Positions 58,501 through 64,000 of a DNA stretch of 64,000 bases are shown piece after piece. Under the pieces are notes generated by a model. That model had not been told where the DNA came from, did not search any database, and worked only from the letters and a program-made list of their open reading frames with translations. The position numbers were made by a program, and so were the translations under genes. The stretch's first letter is position 1, and each line of letters opens with the position of its first letter. The stretch comes from Plumapathes pennacea. Taxonomy: Eukaryota > Cnidaria > Anthozoa > Antipatharia > Myriopathidae. The stretch lies in contig OZ038467.1 in NCBI GenBank assembly GCA_964036295.1, forward strand, positions 17,705,670 to 17,769,669. The letters are read 5' to 3'.

Positions 58501-60116
58501 ACAATAACTTTTACACGGGGAGGCTCTTCCCAGGTTTTCAACCCATTACTCCTTTAAATATCATTTTGGGGTCGAATTGGTGACCCTTTATTAACCTGTA
58601 ATAGAAATTTACACCTTTTGTACACCTTCAAACAGGTAACGTCCTTAAAAACCGCACGCAACTAGCTCGGGAACGCGACTTTTGCGAGAGTTATCTCAGC
58701 TTTTCCTTTCATAAAAAAAATGCTGTATCAACATTTTTTTGTGTATAGGGCCCTGTCGCACTAGGAAGTTTAGTCGATAATAACTGATAATCGACAGCAA
58801 TATGATTGATTATTAAATGTTTGTGAGCAACTTGCTGACATATATTTCTGGTGACAAGCGCTGTCTTCAAATGATGCAAATGTCGACATTAATGTCTTTA
58901 AAGTTACGAGTGCGACCGGAGCCTAACTTAGTATGAAAGATGTTTTTATATGAAGAAACTGACTTATTTTTAAGCAAAACGAAGCATTCTATTTTCTGTG
59001 ATCAATGGGCTATAGCCCTGACTTCCTTCATGTTAGTGGCATTTGTTGATCAGGTGTTGAATTATGTCAACGGCGCCTTTGTCAACGGACTAAGTTTTCG
59101 ACGTGCCCATTTTTCGATATGTAGGCAAATGGTCTGAAAAAATCAACTTATGCTTCTAGAATTAAAACACGATTTTAACCAACTATGCACAGAAAGTGCA
59201 ACAGAGTTGTTACAATTGTGAGCATACTCTCACATTTGGAACAAGAAAAATATTTGCCATGATTAAGTGGCATTGCTGGATATAATTAATTTTCTTTACA
59301 TATTTTTATCTATCTACACCAACAGAACGCATCGGTCGAGCGCACAACGTGCCACTAAGTGCGTCATTCGTTGGTTATAGGAAGCTCACAACAACTATTT
59401 CCTTGGTGAGTACAGTAGTTTCATTTATTGCTTATCTTTACGTTTTGTTCGATAGATCTTTCCAAATATGAAAAATGAATGAAAGTCGTACAAAGTTCAT
59501 TATTATGATGAGTATCGCTGGATCAAAGATAAAAAAGGCACAACAAAATGTGAAAATAGAATTTATTTAAATTATGAAGTTGTTCCGTCTATATGAAACC
59601 GAAATATGAATTCAGCAAGTTTCGAGCTTCTAAAAGAGTTGATTGGCATGGAAGAACAAAGAGTGTCATGGTAAAAGTTACAACCTTTAAAATAAAAAAT
59701 TTTGTTTTCTGGCTTTTTGACTTTATTTCCATGTTCTAGGGAAGTAAAATAGTTTTCAATTTATTCTTTCCTGTATTGTTTATAACTGTCTGAAATCATT
59801 AAACAAACTCGCTGTTGTGGTCTCACAGACATGTATTTTCAATAAAGACAGATAAAAGGCCGTTTTAACTGAGAATGAGTGGCGTGTTTTATCAGACTCC
59901 TATATTCAGTTGTAGCGTAAAAAATATTTACCCATAGCAGTTATAAGGAAAAAATAAACGCTTAATATGGAAGCATTATTTAGAACGTCAGTTTGAAGGA
60001 CCAACCATAAATTTGTTATTTTCCTAACCCGATAAGGGAACTGTAATTTATATCTCGTAGTAGGGCAGGTGGGAGGGGACAGGGGCACTCGATTTTAGCG
60101 ATCATTTAGTTTTGTG

Positions 60117-60149
<33 letters not shown>

Positions 60150-60345
60150 GGGGGGGGGGGGCGGAACCCTCTGAAGATTTGGCTTCGCAGCTCAACCTGG
60201 GCTCAGTCGATATTTCGGCGTCCTCTTCTTATTTTGGTGAGGGGCGAGGATCGGATAGCTATATAGTACGTATTTCTTATAAGGCTCAACTGGACGAGCA
60301 AATAGCTGGCCCTAATGAGCAAATAGGCGACCTTGAATAATAAAG
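58501..60345 (+). repeat. Exon-bearing repeated unit, copy 3 (decayed)
   Basis: Tandem to copy 2. The exon-like block at about 59326-59405 has an in-frame TAG where the others have CAG (Gln), and a changed last codon, so it is dead if the block is coding. 59400-60200 matches the downstream parts of the other copies. 60120-60160 is a (GA)n tract followed by a G run. Confidence 0.65.
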
Positions 60346-60434
60346 CGCTTTACGGGTGACTGTCGAAAACCAAAACCAAAGCAATCACAGAGCCAATCAA
60401 TGAGGCAAGAAAGAACATATGAGACCAGTTAGAA

Positions 60435-60578
60435 GTCGCTTGTTACGGAACACGAATACTCGAAAGCCTGATAGAAGAAACGTATTCAGTTAATAAAAGA
60501 AAACACAAAAGTATTGAAGCGAAGGCTGGATTAATCGTGGCCTCTCGTTAGAAATAAGAGTCGAAGTCAAACTGTCAA
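60435..60578 (+). repeat. Dispersed repeat, left half of interrupted copy
   Basis: Matches 25880-26017; the right half is 62725-62960, matching 26018-26300. Confidence 0.8.
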
Positions 60579-60670
60579 TCAAAGCAGCAAGGCAGCTGTG
60601 AGCTCGCAAATTTGTAAAAGGTACCTTTTTTGCGGAAGTAGGTTTTTGATAGAACTGGGTGAAGGCCACA

Positions 60671-61846
60671 CAACCTCGTTCCCAGGCTCTTTCATCTCCC
60701 GGGCCCCGCCCCCGAAGAAAGACCCTGGTTCAGGCTGGTCACGTGTCGGCCAGAATCTGGCCGGTTGCAAAAAAGGAAACCAAGGGAGGGGCCGTTAAGT
60801 CGGAAATTTACTTTACTTTGTCTACTGGGGAAAGAAAAATTTGGATATAAAAACACCTCCCATGTAGTTTACGCTGCGTCTGAACAACAAGTCAAGTTGT
60901 TGAAGGCCTTGTAGTTCTGTGGGAGACCACTGCAAAAACGCATGAGGAAAACTGAGCTAATAAGGCACTTCTCGAAACAGCGAAAGAGTTTTACAGCAGC
61001 TTGTTGCCACAGAGCGAAGGTCTGCCGCATTAAATCTGCAGACCATGTGAAAGACGCCTCGACAACTTCAGAGCTTTCAAAAAGGTAATTTCGAGAGTCA
61101 AGGCTCCTTCGGAAGGGTGAAAAGATGCATTTAAACACAAAGGTGCGCTATAAAAGGCCGTTGGCCGCCTCTTTCGACATGAAATTTGCATAATGTTTGC
61201 TGAATCGCACGTGCGTCCACAGCGTTCAGAAGTCACTCTGTCCATGAAATTTCTCTGCAGCAACTAAAAGTATACCTAAAATTAAACACATACGGGCAAC
61301 TTTAATGTGGAGTCCTGGACGGAAGGGTTTGAAACAAAATTTTTCTCATGGCTGCCAAAATACATTTTGAATTTCGCGGTGCAATGCGACGCATGGCTGC
61401 CCACCAAGCATATTTAATTTTTTACTTTAAAGATTATTTTTGGATTTTACTCAAATTGCACTCAAAATGAATGTTTATGTGATGGAAAATTGGCGATTCA
61501 ACATTATCTTGTTTTGCGTGGTATTCAAGTACAAGGAAAAACAAAATTTGGACATTTTTGGCTTTCTACTAATTAGGAGCTGTTGTCTCGGTCGCTGTTG
61601 ATTGACAAGTGGCTCTGCGCTTCCCTGGGAAGCGCCCTTTTATAGGAAGCTTGCCAAACGTAGCTGATTTGTGTCGTTTGTGCCAGCCTCGTTTTGATTT
61701 GACAAACGCACAGCACGACAAATTTCTTTGACAGGGGGACCCCTCCCAACGGATTATCTTTGTGAGCAAGGCACGTGACCAGCCTGAACCAGGGTCTTTC
61801 TTCGGGGGCGGGGGCCGGGAGATGAAAGAGCCTGGGAACGAGGTTG
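60671..61846. mobile_element. 1.2 kb TIR element with 9-bp target duplication
   Basis: Ends CAACCTCGTTCCCAGGCTCT and, inverted, the same sequence; matched ends run about 75 bases through GAAGAAAGACCCTGGTTCAG and GTCACGTG with few changes. AAGGCCACA flanks both sides (60662-60670 and 61847-61855). A 9-bp duplication is typical of Mutator-like elements. No transposase is recognised inside. Confidence 0.75.
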
Positions 61847-62321
61847 AAGGCCACATTGTAAAATTTGCTCAATTTTACACACAAGGCGGCATGCGGCATG
61901 TTAATGGAACTCGGAACACGAAATGAACCTGATCTTTGAATCAGCTTGATGTTGTGTTACTTCACATCTCTCGCAGTGCCAATTTTAAAATGTTTCGCGA
62001 AGGAAAACTTTATGATTCAGACACAAGCACGCTTTTAGTCAGCCACGCGCGTGTCACACGGCTTTATTGTCACGGTATTCAAACGTCCATAGCTCCCGAT
62101 AGATATTTTGTATCGACCCAGAATTTTGCTTTAAGTCTTAAGGCACAATAGTCTTGAACATATCAGTGTAATGGACTTACAGAATACGTTACTTTTGAAA
62201 TGGCTTTTTATGACGTCACATACAATTGAAATACCTGACTAATTTGCATACTGTATGAACTTGTAAACATTCACCGGAAAAGGATAATTTTTGGCATTTT
62301 TTTTTATAGCCGAGAGATTCG

Positions 62322-62506
62322 ACATCTCTCGGTCTACTATCTTCCAAGCCGTATTTACTGTCACTACAGAAATTTTGGCGGATACTAAACCAACGGCTTC
62401 AGATTTGTTTACGATGTATCAAAACGCCATCGGTGCCACTGATTGTTTGACCTTCATGGCACCGCGCCAAAATGTCGCAATAACAACGCAAAACACAGCA
62501 GAGTGA
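62322..62506 (+). pseudogene. Possible PIF/Harbinger nuclease fragment
   Basis: After a TTTTTTTTTATAG acceptor-like site, about 60 codons begin AERFDISRSTIFQAVFTV, resembling the helix-turn-helix before the catalytic core of HARBI1-like nucleases. The DDE core is absent and the frame ends at TGA (62504-62506). Confidence 0.35.
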
Positions 62507-62724
62507 AACACAATCGATGTCAGAATCAATGGCCAAACAAACTTCAGACCCATGAAAACCTTCAAAATGAAAACACGTTCCGAACAAAACTATGGTCGCA
62601 ACAACTACAACAACATCTTCCTTTTAAAACTGCGTTGTTCGACACACTCTGTAACCGCGACCTTCATCATGCCCTAATTTGGAAAACCGCAAAACCTCGC
62701 AATCCCAGTGGGATTGCGAGCTAA

Positions 62725-62960
62725 AAATCCATTGTGCATAAAAAGATATGTCACGCATTCTTAAAATGCAGGGTCGCTCAACCTTTAAGCAAGTGTTTGA
62801 GCAAGGTGTCAACAGCCAAGTTCTCTATAACTGTGTGATATTTTTCTGGTGAGAAACTGGAAGTCTGTCTTGGGAGTTCCACTCTTGTCCCTACTTTCCA
62901 TTTTAGTATATTCTGGTCTCGACGCAACTCACGCCGCGAGCTCACTGGCAACGCCAGTCT
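62725..62960 (+). repeat. Dispersed repeat, right half of interrupted copy
   Basis: Nearly identical to 26018-26300, for example AGTTCTCTATAACTGTGTG and CGCAACTCACGCCGCGAGCT. Confidence 0.85.
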
Positions 62961-64000
62961 AGTTAGCAGTAGCGGTACAATCGACTGTTGAGAAGAAACT
63001 AGGTAACCTGAGGAATATTATGATAGGGATTTTGAAAGTTTTATCCTTGTAGTCCTTACACAGAAAGATCGCAAGACATTTGAAGTACCTTTCCTACCAT
63101 ATCTCCAAAGACAGCACTGCCTCTGAGACATTAGTACTAGATTACAGTAGTCTGGTTTCTACACAGAGTGAAAGAGTGCACAGACAGTCACTAAAGTCCA
63201 TTTCTTGCAGCACGCATCAATTTGTACTCACAGCATGTCCAGAGAATGAAAGAAAAAGCTCAGAAATATGTTGACTTACGATTTACATTAATAGAGGGAC
63301 TGATAAGTAACAATGTTACTGTATCTCAAGTCTAAAACTTCTATAAATGTACTGCAACTTCTGGAATGCACTTTCCATAACAATACAGTATTCCTGTCGA
63401 ATATGTTAGAATTGAGAGTGGCAGAGTACCTTGCAGTTGCTCTAAGTTTCTGTTTAATCCACTTATTTCAACTCCAAATCCTCATTGGGACAGCTAAATT
63501 TTTATTGGGGTGCATGATTACAGCAAAGAACAAGATAGCAACAGAGTCAATCTGAAGAAAACATACAATGTCACACTAGCGAAAAAAAATTGCGCATGCA
63601 CATGCAGGACTGCAAAAATATTTTCTGCCAACTAAACGCTTCTGGCTATCGGATTTTTCGAGGCGTGAAGCGATGGAACGCTTTTGTAAACTGGTGGGGA
63701 ATTAAATAGTTTTAAAATCGGCTTTGCTGTTCAACACAATGCTTCCAAATAAGTTATACATCACACGATTGGGCCGATGGTTGAAGAATTCACGACTACA
63801 AATGATCATTTGCGCAAAAAAATTCACGAGTCTGCTTAGCTTAACCTCATAATTTGACAATTTAGGCATACATGAAACTTCACGATTACAAAACAAACAT
63901 GGCAGTGAAAGATACGACAAAGATATCTTATGTGAAATCCGAGCGAAGTCATTAAATTCCGACACTATTTCAGACTATGATTACCCTGATAGTCTCAAGA
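62961..64000. other. Unassigned end of window
   Basis: No gene, RNA or repeat boundary could be supported. Short frames at 63080-63274, 63313-63555 and minus 63702-63965 have no domain signature. Confidence 0.4.

Larger units (their letters stand above)
60579..62724 (+). mobile_element. Helitron-like insertion, non-autonomous
   Basis: 2146 bp inserted precisely into a repeat whose uninterrupted copy is at 25880-26300. It begins TC and ends CTAA, with no target duplication. A hairpin (CTCGCAATCCCAGTGGGATTGCGAG, 62696-62720 region) lies at the 3' end. These are Helitron features, but the hairpin abuts the end more closely than usual, and the site is A/A instead of A/T, so I am moderately sure. 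Contents: the nested element 60671-61846 and an exon-like Harbinger fragment. Confidence 0.5.

Overview
The window looks like anthozoan (coral or sea anemone) nuclear DNA. Reasons: an actinoporin-like pore-former gene with cnidarian-style introns, a very large TPR-CHAT gene of the kind expanded in corals, AT-rich intergenic DNA, a tRNA-derived SINE, Penelope-like and BEL/Pao retroelements, and many small inverted-repeat transposons. The species cannot be named from the sequence alone. Most of the 64 kb is repeats; few host genes can be supported.

Layout. 1-6.4 kb: dispersed repeats, a telomere-like hexamer block, a TA-flanked mariner-type MITE and a fold-back element. 6.4-15 kb: an element encoding 23-residue STPR-type repeats, split by a young, complete but frame-broken BEL/Pao retrotransposon (7932-14930). 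15-29.4 kb: a Harbinger-type MITE, fold-backs, a second mariner-type MITE, a Penelope GIY-YIG fragment, a lone LTR with leader, the second arm of a 1.9 kb inverted duplication (3617-5535 against 20845-22737), a SINE, and a repeated unit carrying an exon-like block. 30.1-34.7 kb: the main host gene, a 1515-residue protein with 25 TPRs and a C-terminal CHAT protease domain. 35.8-37.2 kb, minus strand: the last two exons of a Deltex-type ubiquitin ligase and another exon-like ORF. 37.8-46.5 kb: SINE, composite inverted-repeat element, fold-back elements. 46.6-48.3 kb: the actinoporin-like gene. 48.4-55.3 kb: STPR relics, duplicated fold-back sequence, a degraded Penelope reverse transcriptase. 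55.9-56.8 kb: a tandem array with higher-order structure. 57-60.3 kb: two more copies of the exon-bearing unit. 60.6-62.7 kb: a Helitron-like insertion containing a nested element with 9-bp target duplications. The rest is unassigned.

Three host genes share a plausible defence theme, which is inference only: TPR-CHAT as a sensor coupled to a caspase-like protease, Deltex as a ubiquitin/ADP-ribose enzyme, and the actinoporin as a secreted pore former. They are not an operon and nothing here shows they act together. The strongest signal is in the TPR-CHAT gene. Its 24 near-identical 40-codon repeats differ mostly at the TPR positions known to face ligand, as expected for a recognition solenoid that diversifies its binding surface.
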